Positions 26,822 to 36,978 of a stretch of DNA of 45,561 nt are shown here, piece after piece. The position numbers and the translations under genes were made by a program. This DNA is from Candidatus Methanobinarius endosymbioticus (lineage in GTDB: Archaea > Methanobacteriota > Methanobacteria > Methanobacteriales > Methanobacteriaceae): positions 1 to 45,561 of the forward strand of contig NIZT01000031.1 of the NCBI GenBank assembly GCA_003315655.1. The letters are read 5' to 3'. Numbering within the stretch: position 1 is the first letter of the stretch; each line of letters starts with the position of its first letter. The notes beneath the pieces are model-generated. The model had not been told where the DNA came from. It did not search any database and saw nothing but the letters and a program-made list of their open reading frames with translations.

Positions 26822-26941
26822 TTTTTAATATTATATATTTATATTAAAAATTTAACCTTCTAACTTTTGTTTATTTACTGATAGCTAGTAAATTAGTTGA
26901 GATTTTTAAAATTTTTAATATTATATATTTATATTAAAAAT
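26822..26941. repeat. Two identical 30-bp palindromic units, 90 bp apart
   Basis: The same 30 bases (TTTTTAATAT, nine-base centre, ATATTAAAAA plus T) occur at 26822-26851 and 26912-26941. Each is an inverted repeat with 10-bp arms. The sequence between the copies is unrelated. Confidence 0.6.
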
Positions 26942-27263
26942 ATACTGAAATAAATTATTTTTAGATATATTTAAATTATATTTAAATTTATTTGATTTTA
27001 TTATATTGGATTTTCTTTTTAAATAGAAATATTATTTATTAATAGCATTTTTAGTGTTGATCATTAATATTTTTCAATTAATTTTAAACAATTTAATCAA
27101 TTTTAACTAATATAAATTATTTTAAATTAATTTTAATTAGTTTTTATTAAATACAATTAATTTAGTTAGTTTAATAATTATATTAATATTCCAATTAATG
27201 TTTATTTTCATATTAAAATTTTTTCTATAGGAAGTAGGAAACCTTTTTCTTATAATAATCTTT

Positions 27264-27276
27264 TTTATATATAAAG
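27264..27276 (+). promoter_or_regulatory. Orphan TATA-like element
   Basis: TTTATATATAAAG with T-rich sequence upstream. No gene starts within 500 bases downstream. Confidence 0.35.
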
Positions 27277-27835
27277 CTTTTGGTTATAAACATGAAATAG
27301 AAACAGAACTATGTATATTTTTTTGAAGAGTATTTTAAAAAATATTTAAAAATAGTGAAAATTATTGACCATAAACGAAATTTATAATAAATGATTTTTG
27401 ATTTTCTTGTACATTTCTTATTTTATTAATCTTTATTAATTTTATTGAAATTAAATTGATTAATTAAACTATTATTAAAATGGGGATACTAAACAAATAT
27501 AAATATTAATATATACATAGATAATATTGTAATTTTATGAATTAATTGTGAAAAATTAATTAGAAATAATTATTAAATGAATAGAATAATTATTTAAAAT
27601 GAAATAATTAAGATAATGTTAAAATTAAACTAATAAATAAACAATTAAATATAATTATATATATATAATATGATGTCGTATTTTAATAATAATTATAAAA
27701 AAATTCTAAAATATTATAAAAAATACTATAAAAATATTATATATATATTAATATAATACATAAAAATGAAATTGTATTGTTTTATATTTTATTTGTTAAT
27801 TCTTATTAATTTATTCTGTATTGTGTGGTGATCTA

Positions 27836-28138
27836 ATGAATCCTATTAAAAAAGGTAATCTATTGGTTATAATGGTTATAGCTCTTTTAGCATTTGGTTT
27901 AAGTACCGTAATGGCATCTATTAACAATGATGATGCTATTTTGGAAATGTTAAACATTACTAAATCTAGTGAAGGTAATGAGATGATAGCCGTTGGGGAT
28001 GGAAATTTCACTGCAGTGATTGGAAGTCAAGTTGTTATTCCAGTAAAAAATAATACTACAAACAATACAAAAAATACTAATACTACAAACCATACAAATA
28101 ATACTAATATAACTAATTATACTTCTAAAAGCTATTGA
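27836..28138 (+). CDS. Small secreted or anchored Asn/Thr-rich protein
   Basis: A 100-residue protein with a typical signal sequence or anchor (KKGNLLVIMVIALLAFGLSTVMA, residues 5-27), a short folded middle (to about residue 68) and a tail made almost only of Asn, Thr, His, Ile and Lys. The tail and middle contain many N-X-T sequons (for example NFT, NNT, NHT, NIT, NYT) that the archaeal oligosaccharyltransferase could glycosylate. ATG 27836 was chosen because GGTGAT lies three bases upstream; the in-frame TTG at 27821 lies before it. No family recognised; see the two similar proteins at 31394 and 33853. Confidence 0.7.
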   Translation: MNPIKKGNLLVIMVIALLAFGLSTVMASINNDDAILEMLNITKSSEGNEMIAVGDGNFTAVIGSQVVIPVKNNTTNNTKNTNTTNHTNNTNITNYTSKSY

Positions 28139-28144
28139 TTATAT

Positions 28145-28180
28145 TACTAATATTTAATATTTATTTCTATTAGTATTTTT
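28145..28180 (+). terminator. Hairpin and T-run after 27836 gene
   Basis: TACTAATA at 28145-28152 pairs with TATTAGTA at 28168-28175 (8 bp) and TTTTTT follows directly. It begins seven bases after the stop codon. Confidence 0.5.
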
Positions 28181-28434
28181 TATATTAATATTCTGTTATA
28201 TTAAACATTAGATATATTATGAACAATTTATATTTAAGAATTATTTAAACAATTAATAATATTCAATTTTTTTTTTAAATTGTTTAGTTGTTCATTTATT
28301 TAATTGTTAATAATTTAATAATTGGTATATGGTAAATTACATTTATAGTAATCTATTTAATTAATATATTTAAAAATATGATATTATTAATAATCATCAA
28401 AAAATTTACTTTAATGTTATAAAGAGGATAAAAA

Positions 28435-29010
28435 ATGGTAAATAAGAATGAAATTGGGGCTAAAATAAAAACTTTAAGAGAGTCTCGTGATATTAGAGAA
28501 GAGGAATTATCTAAAGAAACTAATGTTAGTTTAGAGCTTATAAATAGTATAGAAAAAGGTGATGTTGTTCCTTCTTTAACTCCTCTTACAAAAATAGCTA
28601 AAGCTCTGGGAGTTCGTTTAGGAACTTTTCTTGATGATGCTCCTCAAAATAGCCCTGTCATTGTTAAAAATGGAGAAACTAATAGTGTTGTTTATTTTTC
28701 TGGTGAAGAAAATCAAACTGATGTCAGTACGTTAGAATTCCATTCTTTAGGAGCAGGAAAAAATGATCGTCATATGGAACCTTTTATAATTGATGTTCAT
28801 ACTGAAGATGGAGATTTCAATTTGTCTTCTCATGAAGGAGAGGAGTTTATCTATGTTCTTGAAGGAGAAATTGAGATAAAATATGGTCAAGATTCATTTA
28901 TTGTAGAAAAAGGTGATAGTATATACTATGATTCAATAATTCCTCATCATCTTCATTCTTATAATAATGGAGTCTCTAAAATATTAGCTGTTATTTATAC
29001 TCCATTTTAA
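28435..29010 (+). CDS. HTH (XRE)-cupin transcriptional regulator
   Basis: Residues 8-62 are an XRE-type helix-turn-helix (IGAKIKTLRESRDIREEELS, then LINSIEKGDVVPSLTPLTKI). Residues about 115-185 are a cupin (SSHEGEEFIYVLEGEIEIKY and GDSIYYDSIIPHHLHSY), with His and Glu ligands that can bind a metal or a small effector. The length of 191 is normal for this class. It lies directly upstream of a thioesterase and an acyl-CoA synthetase gene, a common association, and probably controls them in response to an acyl or carboxylate ligand. GAGGATAAAAA precedes ATG. Confidence 0.9.
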   Translation: MVNKNEIGAKIKTLRESRDIREEELSKETNVSLELINSIEKGDVVPSLTPLTKIAKALGVRLGTFLDDAPQNSPVIVKNGETNSVVYFSGEENQTDVSTLEFHSLGAGKNDRHMEPFIIDVHTEDGDFNLSSHEGEEFIYVLEGEIEIKYGQDSFIVEKGDSIYYDSIIPHHLHSYNNGVSKILAVIYTPF

Positions 29011-29192
29011 AGGATTATGATATAAATTAAAGTCAAATAAATAATTTAAATAGAAAAAATCAATAGAAAATTGATAATAAATTGATAAATAAAATAATAA
29101 ATAATATAATAATTATATAGAAATAGTAATAAAAATATAGTTTATTATAATTTTGTTATAAATTTATTATAATTAATTAAATAGTGATATTA

Positions 29193-29612
29193 ATGTTTAA
29201 AGATTATGTAACTCCTCGTTTTGGTAATATTGATGGTTTAAAACATGTTAATAATACAGTTGTAGCTGATTGGTTTGAAATGGGAAGAAATGGTATTTTT
29301 AGGTACTTTAATCCTAATCTAGATCTTAGTTATGAGAACTGGAAATTAATCATGGTTAGAACCGAATTTGATTTTGTTTCTCAAATGTATTATGGAATTG
29401 ATGTAGAAATAAGAACATATGTTCTTAAAATCGGAAATTCTTCTTTTACTACAGGACATGAAGCATGGCAAAATGGAGAACTTAAATCCAAAGGAAAAGC
29501 TGTCATTGTTCATTATGATTTTATTGAAAAAAAATCCAAATCAATACCTGATGAAATTAGAGAAAAATTAATTGAACATCTAATCAGTGAAGAAGATATT
29601 GGGAATGAATGA
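29193..29612 (+). CDS. Acyl-CoA thioesterase, 4HBT hotdog family
   Basis: This 139-residue protein has the hotdog-fold pattern of 4-hydroxybenzoyl-CoA-type thioesterases: RFGNIDGLKHVNNTVVADWF, in which Asp near residue 12 and His-Val-Asn-Asn mark the active region, followed by a long helix and ENWKLIMVRTEFDFVSQMYY. ATG 29193 has GTGAT five bases before it and is preferred over GTG 29184. It is 18 bases upstream of the acyl-CoA synthetase gene, so the two act in the same acyl-CoA turnover. Confidence 0.85.
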   Translation: MFKDYVTPRFGNIDGLKHVNNTVVADWFEMGRNGIFRYFNPNLDLSYENWKLIMVRTEFDFVSQMYYGIDVEIRTYVLKIGNSSFTTGHEAWQNGELKSKGKAVIVHYDFIEKKSKSIPDEIREKLIEHLISEEDIGNE

Positions 29613-29630
29613 TTTATCGAGTGTGATTTA

Positions 29631-31304
29631 ATGGTATTTTCTGAAGAAACCATTGGAGAATTTTTTGAGAGACAGGTTAAAGCTCAAGAAGATCGTGAGT
29701 TTCTAATTTTTCCTGATAGAGATTTAAGATTTACCTATAGGGAATTTAATGAAAGAGTTAATATGTTAGCTAAAGGTCTCCTTTCAATTGGCATCGAAAA
29801 AGGAGATCATGTTGGTATTTGGGCAAAAAATGTTCCAGATTGGTTAACATTTCTTTTTGCAACAGCTAAAATTGGAGCTGTGCTTGTAACTGTAAACACT
29901 GCTTATAAAAGTCATGAATTAGATTATATTTTGAAACAATCTGATATGAAGGCATTAGCTATTATAGATGGTTTTCAAGATGTTAATTACATAAAAACTG
30001 TTTATGATTTAGTTCCAGAATTAAAAAAACACCCTAGAGGGCATTTAAAATCTAAAGATTATCCTCATCTTAAATCTGTTATTTATATTGGTCAAGAAAA
30101 GCATAGGGGAATGTATAATACAAATGAATTAATGTTATTAGGTGAACATCAGAATGATGAAAACTTAAATAAGATTAAAGCTTCTCTAGATAATAATAAT
30201 GTTATAAATATGCAATATACTTCTGGAACTACTGGTTTTCCTAAAGGAGTTATGTTAACTCATAGAAATATACTAAACAATGGTTATGGTATTGGACATA
30301 GAATGAATTTCACTGAAGAAGATCGTCTTTGCATTCCTGTTCCTCTTTTTCATTGTTTTGGCATAGTCTTAGGAGTTTTAGCTATTTTAACTCATGGTGG
30401 AACAATTTTAATGGTCGAATTATTTGATCCTCTCTTAGTTTTGTCTGCAATTCAAAAAGAAAAATGTACTGCAGTTCATGGTGTTCCAACTATGTTTATA
30501 GCTGAATTAAAACACCCAATGTTTGATATGTTTGATATGTCATCACTTAGAACTGGTATTATGGCAGGATCAACTTGTCCTAGTGAAACTATGAAAGAAA
30601 TTATGGATAAAATGCACATGACTGAAATTACTAGTGTTTATGGGCTAACAGAATCTTCTCCTGGTATGACTCAATCTAGTGCTGATGATCCTGTTGAAAT
30701 AAAAGCTAATACTGTTGGAATTGCTTTTGATGATGTTGATGTTAAAATTGTTGATCCTGATACTAATGAAGAGTTACCTCCAGGAAAAATAGGTGAAATC
30801 TGTTGTAAAGGTTATAATGTAATGAAAGGTTACTATAAAATGCCTGAAAAAACTGAAGAAGTTATTGATGATCAAGGATGGTTACATAGTGGAGATTTAG
30901 CTACTGTAGATGAAAATGGTTATTATACTATTGTTGGACGTAAAAAAGACATGATCATCAGAGGTGGAGAAAATATTTACCCAAGGGAAATTGAAGAATT
31001 TTTATATACAATAGATGGAGTTCAAGATGCTCAAGTAGCTGGTATACCTGATGAAAAATATGGAGAAATCGTTGGAGCATTTGTAATTAAAGAAGAAGAT
31101 TCTGATCTTGAAGAAGAAGATATTCGTGATTATGCGATAGAAAGAATAGCTAGATATAAAGTTCCTAAGCATGTTTTCTTTGTTGATGAGTTTCCTTTAA
31201 CAGCTAGTGGAAAAGTTCAAAAATTTAAGCTCAGTGAATTAGGTTTAGAACTTGCTAAAAAGAAAGAAGAAGAAATAAGTTATAATAAAGATATCTTTTT
31301 ATAG
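29631..31304 (+). CDS. AMP-forming acyl-CoA synthetase
   Basis: The 557-residue enzyme activates a carboxylate with ATP to an acyl-AMP and then an acyl-CoA. Adenylate-forming signatures are complete: [12 protein letters not shown] (about 196-207), [39 protein letters not shown] and the C-terminal lysine in [11 protein letters not shown]. The similarity is to medium/long-chain or aryl-acid ligases (COG0318 type) rather than to short acetyl-CoA synthetases. The substrate is unknown. GTGTGATTTA precedes ATG. It is the third gene of the HTH-cupin / thioesterase / synthetase cluster. Confidence 0.92.
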   Translation: MVFSEETIGEFFERQVKAQEDREFLIFPDRDLRFTYREFNERVNMLAKGLLSIGIEKGDHVGIWAKNVPDWLTFLFATAKIGAVLVTVNTAYKSHELDYILKQSDMKALAIIDGFQDVNYIKTVYDLVPELKKHPRGHLKSKDYPHLKSVIYIGQEKHRGMYNTNELMLLGEHQNDENLNKIKASLDNNNVINMQYTSGTTGFPKGVMLTHRNILNNGYGIGHRMNFTEEDRLCIPVPLFHCFGIVLGVLAILTHGGTILMVELFDPLLVLSAIQKEKCTAVHGVPTMFIAELKHPMFDMFDMSSLRTGIMAGSTCPSETMKEIMDKMHMTEITSVYGLTESSPGMTQSSADDPVEIKANTVGIAFDDVDVKIVDPDTNEELPPGKIGEICCKGYNVMKGYYKMPEKTEEVIDDQGWLHSGDLATVDENGYYTIVGRKKDMIIRGGENIYPREIEEFLYTIDGVQDAQVAGIPDEKYGEIVGAFVIKEEDSDLEEEDIRDYAIERIARYKVPKHVFFVDEFPLTASGKVQKFKLSELGLELAKKKEEEISYNKDIFL

Positions 31305-31393
31305 TATATTAACATTATAGTATAATATAAATTTATTTAGATTAAGATTGTATATATTTTTATTATATTACTTAAATGATTTAATAACAATAG

Positions 31394-31663
31394 GTGATTG
31401 TAATCATATTTACTATTGGCTTTAACATGGGTCCTGAGTTAAACCAAACTAATACAACTCCATCTGTAGATGTTAATAATTCTACTAATGATACTGAAGA
31501 AGTTTCAACCCAAAGTTCTGGTGTTAAACAGTCAAGTAGTAGTGGAAACAGTAGTGGAGGATCATCTTCAGGTTCACACAATGAAAAACCTCCTAATGAG
31601 GAACCAGAACCTCCGGCTGAAGAAATTAGTTCCAATAATAACAATAAAGCTACTCCAAGTTAA
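31394..31663 (+). CDS. Small Ser/Asn/Gly-rich surface-type protein, start uncertain
   Basis: After a short hydrophobic stretch (IIFTIGFNMG) the protein is entirely low complexity: LNQTNTTPSVDVNNSTND, then QSSSSGNSSGGSSSGS and a Pro/Glu-rich end. Several N-X-S/T sequons occur. The GTG at 31394 lies within AGGTGAT (31392-31398), so the true start may be ATC 31403, four bases after the motif. The hydrophobic part is too short for a normal signal sequence, so the gene may have lost its 5' end. TAG at 31391-31393 closes the frame upstream. Confidence 0.5.
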   Translation: MIVIIFTIGFNMGPELNQTNTTPSVDVNNSTNDTEEVSTQSSGVKQSSSSGNSSGGSSSGSHNEKPPNEEPEPPAEEISSNNNNKATPS

Positions 31664-32287
31664 TTATATATTTAATAATTTTCAAATGTAATCAAAAATT
31701 TTAATAAAAAATATTTCTATATTAAAACTTTTTTTAGTGTATTGAATATTTTATTAATGTTATATTTTATTTTTTTTAATTTCTTTTTATTAATTTTAAT
31801 AGAATGATTTTTTTATTGATATTTTGTTAATATATTTTTAATTTAATTTTTAATTTTTAAAAATATTTTTTTATTTTTATTCTAAAAATATTTTAGCTAT
31901 ATTCTACTTATTTTTTCAATTTCACTAATTTATTTAATAGAATAATATAGGGTAATATTTATCAATATTGATTATTGATAATAATTTTTAATTTTAATCA
32001 ATAACATCAATTATCAATTTTTTTCTAATTTTTCTATATTTTACATTCTTATTTTTTGAATGACTATTCGTTTTGTTTATTTTTTTACCTTACTTATTTT
32101 CATTGATTAATATATAACCTTTCGTATAAAACATTATAATTCAATTTTTTTCATTTATTTTTTCATGATTATCAAATAATAATGCTTAAATATTACTATT
32201 GATATAATTAACAATGTCAGTTGAGTGAATATGTATTATCATAATTTATATCATATAATTATTAAAAATAAATAAGGGAGTTTATAG
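31664..32287. other. 624-base spacer
   Basis: Mostly T-rich on the plus strand. An A/T inverted repeat around AATATTGATTATTGATAATAATT lies near 31963-31990. A TATA-like TATATAACC at 32110 stands about 170 bases before the AP2-like fragment. No gene is seen. Confidence 0.35.
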
Positions 32288-32496
32288 TTGAAAATTGAAG
32301 GTGTCCACTATCATAAGAGAGATCATAAATGGAATGCAAATTTACGAATGGATGGCATGACAGAATATTTAGGCAGTTTTAGAAATAAATTCATGAAAAA
32401 TACTTAAAATGGTTAGAAAACAAACCTAATGAAGTAATTATTGCAGAAGAAAGAATTGATAAACTAAAAAAATTACAAGAAACTAAAAAGAAATAA
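32288..32496 (+). pseudogene. AP2-like DNA-binding domain protein, frameshifted
   Basis: TTG 32288, preceded by AAGGGAG, opens KIEGVHYHKRDHKWNANLRM and DGMTEYLGSF, which fits the AP2-like DNA-binding fold (GV-x-W-x-A-x-LG-F). The frame stops at TAA after KNT, but another frame resumes at IHEKYLKWLENKPNEVIIAE and continues to TAA 32494-32496. A one-base change near 32385 would restore a protein of about 69 residues. Such domains occur alone or in phage integrases and homing endonucleases. It may be the residue of a mobile element. Confidence 0.6.
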
Positions 32497-32779
32497 TATT
32501 AAATAATTTTTCATTGTTTTTTTATTCATTATTGTTATTTTTTATTCTTTTATTTTTCATTTTAAATTTCTTTATCATGTTCATTTATACTATATTTTTA
32601 AATTATTATTTTAATATATTATATTTAATTTTTATTTGATTTATTATTTTAAATTTATTATTTTAAGTTTATTTTTTTAAAATTAAAAATTTATTTTATA
32701 TTTAAATAACTATTTTCTTCATTTATAATTTATTTTTTTATATTAATTTATAGTTAATATAATTATTTTCAATGTATTA

Positions 32780-33379
32780 TTAATTTAAATTCAAATAAGA
32801 ATTATTTAGAAAATTTAATCTTCCTTGATTTTTTATCTTATCTTTAAAAGGATTAATATTCTTTTTATCGAGTATAGCTATTTTATAATAAACTTTAGTT
32901 TCAAATTGTTTATCTAGAATATTTAGATTGTAATTTCTGATTTCATTTTCAATAAATTTTATATTTGGATAATCAGTAGATATTTCATATATATTATAAT
33001 TCTTCATTTCAACTATATTTCCACTATTTATAGCTTCAATAACAGATTTTCCATAAGCTCTGATAAGTCCACCTGCTCCGAGTTTTATTCCACCAAAATA
33101 TCTAGTGACAATAGCTACTATGTTATTTAATTCATTTTTCTTTAATATATTTAACATAGGCTTTCCAGCAGTTCCACTAGGTTCTCCATCATCATCATAG
33201 CTTTCACCATCACTTACTATATAAGTATAACAGTTATGTGTAGCATCTTTATATTTCTTACTAATATTAGATATAATATCTTTAGCTTCTTTGGAATTTT
33301 TAGCTGGAAAGATTCTACAGATAAATTGAGACTTTTTTATTTCTAATTCAACTTGATAAGGTTCAGCTATTGTTTTCAT
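32780..33379 (-). CDS. YigZ/IMPACT family protein
   Basis: The N-terminal domain contains IKKSQFICRIFPAKNSKEA, ATHNCYTYIVSDGESYDDDG and EPSGTAGKPML, all hallmarks of the UPF0029/IMPACT family, followed by YFGGIKLGAGGLIRAYGKSV and a small C-terminal domain. The family is linked to translation-stress control in eukaryotes (GCN2 inhibition) and is unassigned in archaea. About 199 residues is standard. ATG 33379 (MKTIAEPY) is preferred to ATG 33388 by similarity to relatives; TGAT lies four bases upstream of it. Confidence 0.88.
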   Translation of the reverse strand: MKTIAEPYQVELEIKKSQFICRIFPAKNSKEAKDIISNISKKYKDATHNCYTYIVSDGESYDDDGEPSGTAGKPMLNILKKNELNNIVAIVTRYFGGIKLGAGGLIRAYGKSVIEAINSGNIVEMKNYNIYEISTDYPNIKFIENEIRNYNLNILDKQFETKVYYKIAILDKKNINPFKDKIKNQGRLNFLNNSYLNLN

Positions 33380-33852
33380 ATTTATCATAGATTATTAATT
33401 ATATTTTAATTAATAGATTTGCTTTATTTAATAGGGTAACTTTATTTTTAACATCATGCTTTTAAATTAAGTTATATAATAATATTAATAAAATTTATAA
33501 ATTACTTATTTTAAACAATTAATTTATTTTTTATTTATATAGATGGTATATATGTAAATTATAGATAATTTTAAATAAAATAAACTATAGATTATCATTA
33601 ATTATAATTTTCGATACAAAATATCTTTATTTTGATTATTCTAGAAGGTTATATTTATGATATTATAAATATTATTTAATAATTATTTAATTATTATAGT
33701 TTATAATTATAAATATTATTGATTATTTTAGAAATAGATATAAAACTAATAAAATAATTATAAAATATTTACTTTATTTATAAATTAGTTATAGAATATA
33801 ATATAAATTAAAATATATAAAAAGAAAATTATTATTTGTTTAAGGTGATATT
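33380..33852. other. 473-base divergent spacer
   Basis: The region separates the divergent YigZ and 33853 genes. It is A/T only, with several TATATA-like strings but no single convincing promoter, and no frame. Confidence 0.35.
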
Positions 33853-34239
33853 GTGAGTGAAAGTCGATCAGCTAAATTAGTAGTTGTATTTATAATAGCT
33901 GTTGTAGCTTTTGGATTTGGTTCTATAGCTGCTGTATCCACAGGAGGAATTTTTGGTTTAGATTTATTAGGTTTTTATAATAATTCTTCTGAAGATAATT
34001 CTACAAATCCATTTAGTTTAGAGATGACTAATGATTCTTCTGAGTATTACGATTCTTCAAATAATTCTCAATGTTCTAATGATAAAAAAACAGATCAAAA
34101 TTCTAATAGTTCATCTAACAATAATGATAATTCTCATAATGGGAATAACAATGGGAATAGTGGAAACGACAACCATGATAACAATGATAATGATCAAGGA
34201 TCAGATGGTCAATCTGAAACTAAATTCACCAAAAACTAA
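33853..34239 (+). CDS. Membrane-anchored Asn/Asp/Ser-rich protein
   Basis: A 128-residue protein with an N-terminal hydrophobic anchor (LVVVFIIAVVAFGFGSIAAV, residues 9-28) and then an Asn/Ser/Asp-rich tail to the end. The tail has about seven N-X-S/T sequons in its first half (NNSSEDNST, NDSSEYYDS) and then N/D/G/H repeats (NNNGNSGNDNHDNNDND) with no fold visible. The start is GTG 33853, three bases after AGGTGAT. The overall layout is the same as the 27836 protein, suggesting one class of disordered, possibly glycosylated surface proteins. No function assigned. Confidence 0.7.
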   Translation: MSESRSAKLVVVFIIAVVAFGFGSIAAVSTGGIFGLDLLGFYNNSSEDNSTNPFSLEMTNDSSEYYDSSNNSQCSNDKKTDQNSNSSSNNNDNSHNGNNNGNSGNDNHDNNDNDQGSDGQSETKFTKN

Positions 34240-34432
34240 AAAGAGTTGATTTTTTTATTTAATAATATATTTTAATAATAAATTATTTAATAATATTTAT
34301 TTATATTTTATTTATATTTTATTTATTTTCTATTTAATTTTTTTAATTCAATATATTATACCTCTTTATATATCTTTATAAACATTTTTAGTAATTATTT
34401 ATTATTTTTAAATTATTATTGTTTATTAATTA

Positions 34433-35128
34433 TCAATAATCTAATAATTTTTCCACGTCTAATAAAACAGAATTTATAGCTAAATTTAAAAGCTGTTTGC
34501 CATATGTAACATCAATATGTACTCCATTATTTTCTATTTCTAAAGCACCTTCTTCAATTCCAGGATCATTTTTTCTAGCTTCCGAAAATTCACTTAATCC
34601 TACTTCACCAAAAACTTTGAGATTGGTTTGATTGATTATTTCATCTTCATTAAGGATTCCAAGAATTTTTCCCATAGATATTTCTCCAGAACCTCCATGA
34701 GGTCCTTCATTTTCAATTACAGCATTATTTAACATGACAATATCCATAGGAACACTATCTTCTATTTTATCTAGATATTGGAATAAAGGAAGATTACCTC
34801 CGTGTGCATTAGCTATTACTACTTTTTTTATATTCAAATATTTTTTTGCTGATTTTAAAGTATTTATGATATTATCCACCACTTCTTCTAATGGATAATG
34901 TACTCCATGGTTTATTTCTTGAATTTCATGAGCAGGATATATTATTCCGAGAAATTTAGCTCCACTTTCAAGAGATGCTTTAAGAGAAATATATGTTGCT
35001 ATTTTAGCATCAGTATCAATGGGTAATGCAGGACCGTGATTTTCTAGATGAGACCCTAAAGCGATAATTCCTATTTCATGTACATTTTGATTAAAAACAT
35101 TCCCTGCACTGTATCTTAAATCCACCAA
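34433..35128 (-). CDS. arfB: FAPy deformylase ArfB, creatininase family
   Basis: ArfB removes formate from 2-amino-5-formylamino-6-ribosylaminopyrimidinone phosphate, the second step of the archaeal route to riboflavin and F420. Creatininase-type metal ligands appear in ALGSHLENHGPALPIDTDAK (Glu, His, Asp), PAHEIQEINHGVHYP, ANAHGGN and GPHGGSGEISMG. TTG 35128 was chosen because GGAGGAGAT lies just before it; the ATG at 35149 lies upstream of that site, and LVDLRYSAGNV is the expected N-terminus. The PUA gene lies upstream on the same strand with only a short gap, so the two probably form one transcript. Confidence 0.88.
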   Translation of the reverse strand: MVDLRYSAGNVFNQNVHEIGIIALGSHLENHGPALPIDTDAKIATYISLKASLESGAKFLGIIYPAHEIQEINHGVHYPLEEVVDNIINTLKSAKKYLNIKKVVIANAHGGNLPLFQYLDKIEDSVPMDIVMLNNAVIENEGPHGGSGEISMGKILGILNEDEIINQTNLKVFGEVGLSEFSEARKNDPGIEEGALEIENNGVHIDVTYGKQLLNLAINSVLLDVEKLLDY

Positions 35129-35192
35129 ATTATCTCCTCCAATTATCATTACATAAATATATAATATTTTGATAATTAATTTCTAAAGTTAA

Positions 35193-35669
35193 TCATATTT
35201 CTAAGTTCCAAATATCATCACCAATATAGTGAATGTTTTTAATAGCTTTTCCAGAGTTGTTTTGAACCATTTCTTCTCCAGGGATTTCTGCGATACCAAT
35301 AGCTAATGGTTTTTTATGAATCTCTTCAACTATTACAACTACATCATTTGGTTTAACATTATCGTTTGTAGCTACAATTCCTGGACTCATTATGTCTGCT
35401 CCGTTGGTAACAAATTTAACAGCCCCTATATCTACAACTACTTTTTTACCACAAATATCATTTTTTAAAGCAGCTTTTAATGTTGGAAAAGTTTTTCCTT
35501 CAATAATTATTACATAAGGATCTCCATTTACCAGAACAAAAGGATTAGGGTCAACTTCTAAAAGTTCAATATTTGCTTTACTTGGAATTATTTCAGAATA
35601 ATCTCCTAAATCTCTTTTTAATTCTTTTAATTTTTTCTTTTTAAGATGATGTCTTTGTTTAATTTTCAA
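35193..35669 (-). CDS. PUA-domain RNA-binding protein (COG2016/MCT-1-like)
   Basis: The N-terminal basic helix (KIKQRHHLKKKKLKELKRDL) and the C-terminal PUA domain (GAVKFVTNGADIMSPGIVAT, VVVIVEEIHKKPLAIGIAEI) match the archaeal relatives of eukaryotic MCT-1/Tma20, which act in translation reinitiation and ribosome recycling. The archaeal function is unproven. The start chosen is TTG 35669, six bases after GGTG; GTG 35678 is part of that site. It lies upstream of arfB on the same strand. Confidence 0.82.
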   Translation of the reverse strand: MKIKQRHHLKKKKLKELKRDLGDYSEIIPSKANIELLEVDPNPFVLVNGDPYVIIIEGKTFPTLKAALKNDICGKKVVVDIGAVKFVTNGADIMSPGIVATNDNVKPNDVVVIVEEIHKKPLAIGIAEIPGEEMVQNNSGKAIKNIHYIGDDIWNLEI

Positions 35670-36284
35670 ATTAAGCACCGTTATTATTTTTATTAAGTTA
35701 TTTATTTATATATATTAAATTCAATACTTAATTACATTGGATTTTTTAAAATTTATGTTAAATTTTGAAATATACTGAATTTTGAAATATCTTTATTACT
35801 TTTATTGAATTTAAAGTTATTAATATGGGAATTATTTTATTGGTATTTTTTATAATTATGTTTTTTCTCTTAAATTAATATTGTTATATTAAATTAATTA
35901 TTATAATGAGTATATTTTTCAGTATTGTTTTTATAGATTAGTACAATTGATATAAATTTTATAAATAATGATACTAAATAATAATATTAATAATAATATT
36001 AATATTAAAATCAAAATTAAATTAATATTAAACTTAATAATAAAATTAATAATAATAAATCTAGAAAACAATAAATTTAGAAAAATAAAAATTAAATACA
36101 TATGGTATATTGAATTTTTTATATGTTAATTTTTCATTGTGTGTTTTAAATAATATGATATTGTGTAAAATACCTTAATTATTATATATAATATATATTT
36201 TAAAAATAAATTTTGTATCAAAATACTATTATTAATCTTTTTGCTTATTTTTAATAGAAATATTTTAATTATTTTAATCAAAAT

Positions 36285-36297
36285 CTTTATATATAAG
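36285..36297 (+). promoter_or_regulatory. TATA box 1 upstream of lsm
   Basis: CTTTATATATAAG, about 200 bases before the lsm start. Confidence 0.45.
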
Positions 36298-36343
36298 TTA
36301 ACTACAAAATAAGATTGTTAATAAATAATTAAGATTAAAAGGG

Positions 36344-36355
36344 TTATATATAAAG
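36344..36355 (+). promoter_or_regulatory. TATA box 2 upstream of lsm
   Basis: TTATATATAAAG, about 140 bases before the lsm start, preceded by AAAAGGG. Either this or the first box could drive lsm, or both could, giving alternative leaders. Confidence 0.45.
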
Positions 36356-36484
36356 CTTTTTTAAAAAATTATAGCATTATCGTTATAAGATAGCTATAGA
36401 TAAAATAAGATTTTAGCATTTTATAGCTAATAAATAGTTAAATTCAAATATAAATAAATTATAATTACTAAGTATAAATAATAG

Positions 36485-36730
<246 letters not shown>

Positions 36731-36820
36731 ATTTAATCAATCACTATTTTCTAGTTATTTTCAATAACTTAAGATACTTTAAATTATGATAATTTGATAT
36801 ATTTTTATAATTATTTTTAT

Positions 36821-36852
36821 ATTATAATTATTCTATATTATAATTATTCTAT
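36821..36852. repeat. Tandem repeat, 16-bp unit x2
   Basis: ATTATAATTATTCTAT occurs twice in direct succession, followed by ATTAT. It is a simple sequence expansion with no evident function. Confidence 0.6.
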
Positions 36853-36930
36853 ATTATATATATTAATATTATAAATTTTCATTTTATTTTATAAATTGTT
36901 TATATTAATTTTGTTATTGATATATTAACC

Positions 36931-36940
36931 TTTATATATA
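36931..36940 (+). promoter_or_regulatory. TATA box for rpl37e (or RNA)
   Basis: TTTATATATA preceded by TTAACC. Predicted start is about 36958-36963, beside the palindrome. Confidence 0.5.
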
Positions 36941-36962
36941 TTTATAATGATTGTTAGTTTAT

Positions 36963-36978
36963 ATAAACAATTGTTTAT
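36963..36978. promoter_or_regulatory. 16-bp perfect palindrome at the start site
   Basis: ATAAACAATTGTTTAT is a perfect palindrome about 23 bases after the TATA box. Its place suggests an operator, but no regulator is assigned. Confidence 0.45.

Larger units (their letters stand above)
26463..27835. other. 1373-base spacer, the longest in the window
   Basis: No coding frame or RNA gene was recognised. It carries two identical 30-base A/T palindromic units 90 bases apart (26822, 26912) and a TATA-like TTTATATATAAAG at 27264-27276 that stands about 560 bases before the next gene. It may represent erased genes, as the adjoining amtB is decayed. Confidence 0.4.

Noticed and set aside
31470-31691. 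Second frame overlapping the 31394 gene, beginning MLIILLMILKKF
   Set aside because: It is the alternative reading of the Ser/Asn repeat; no ribosome binding site and no domain.
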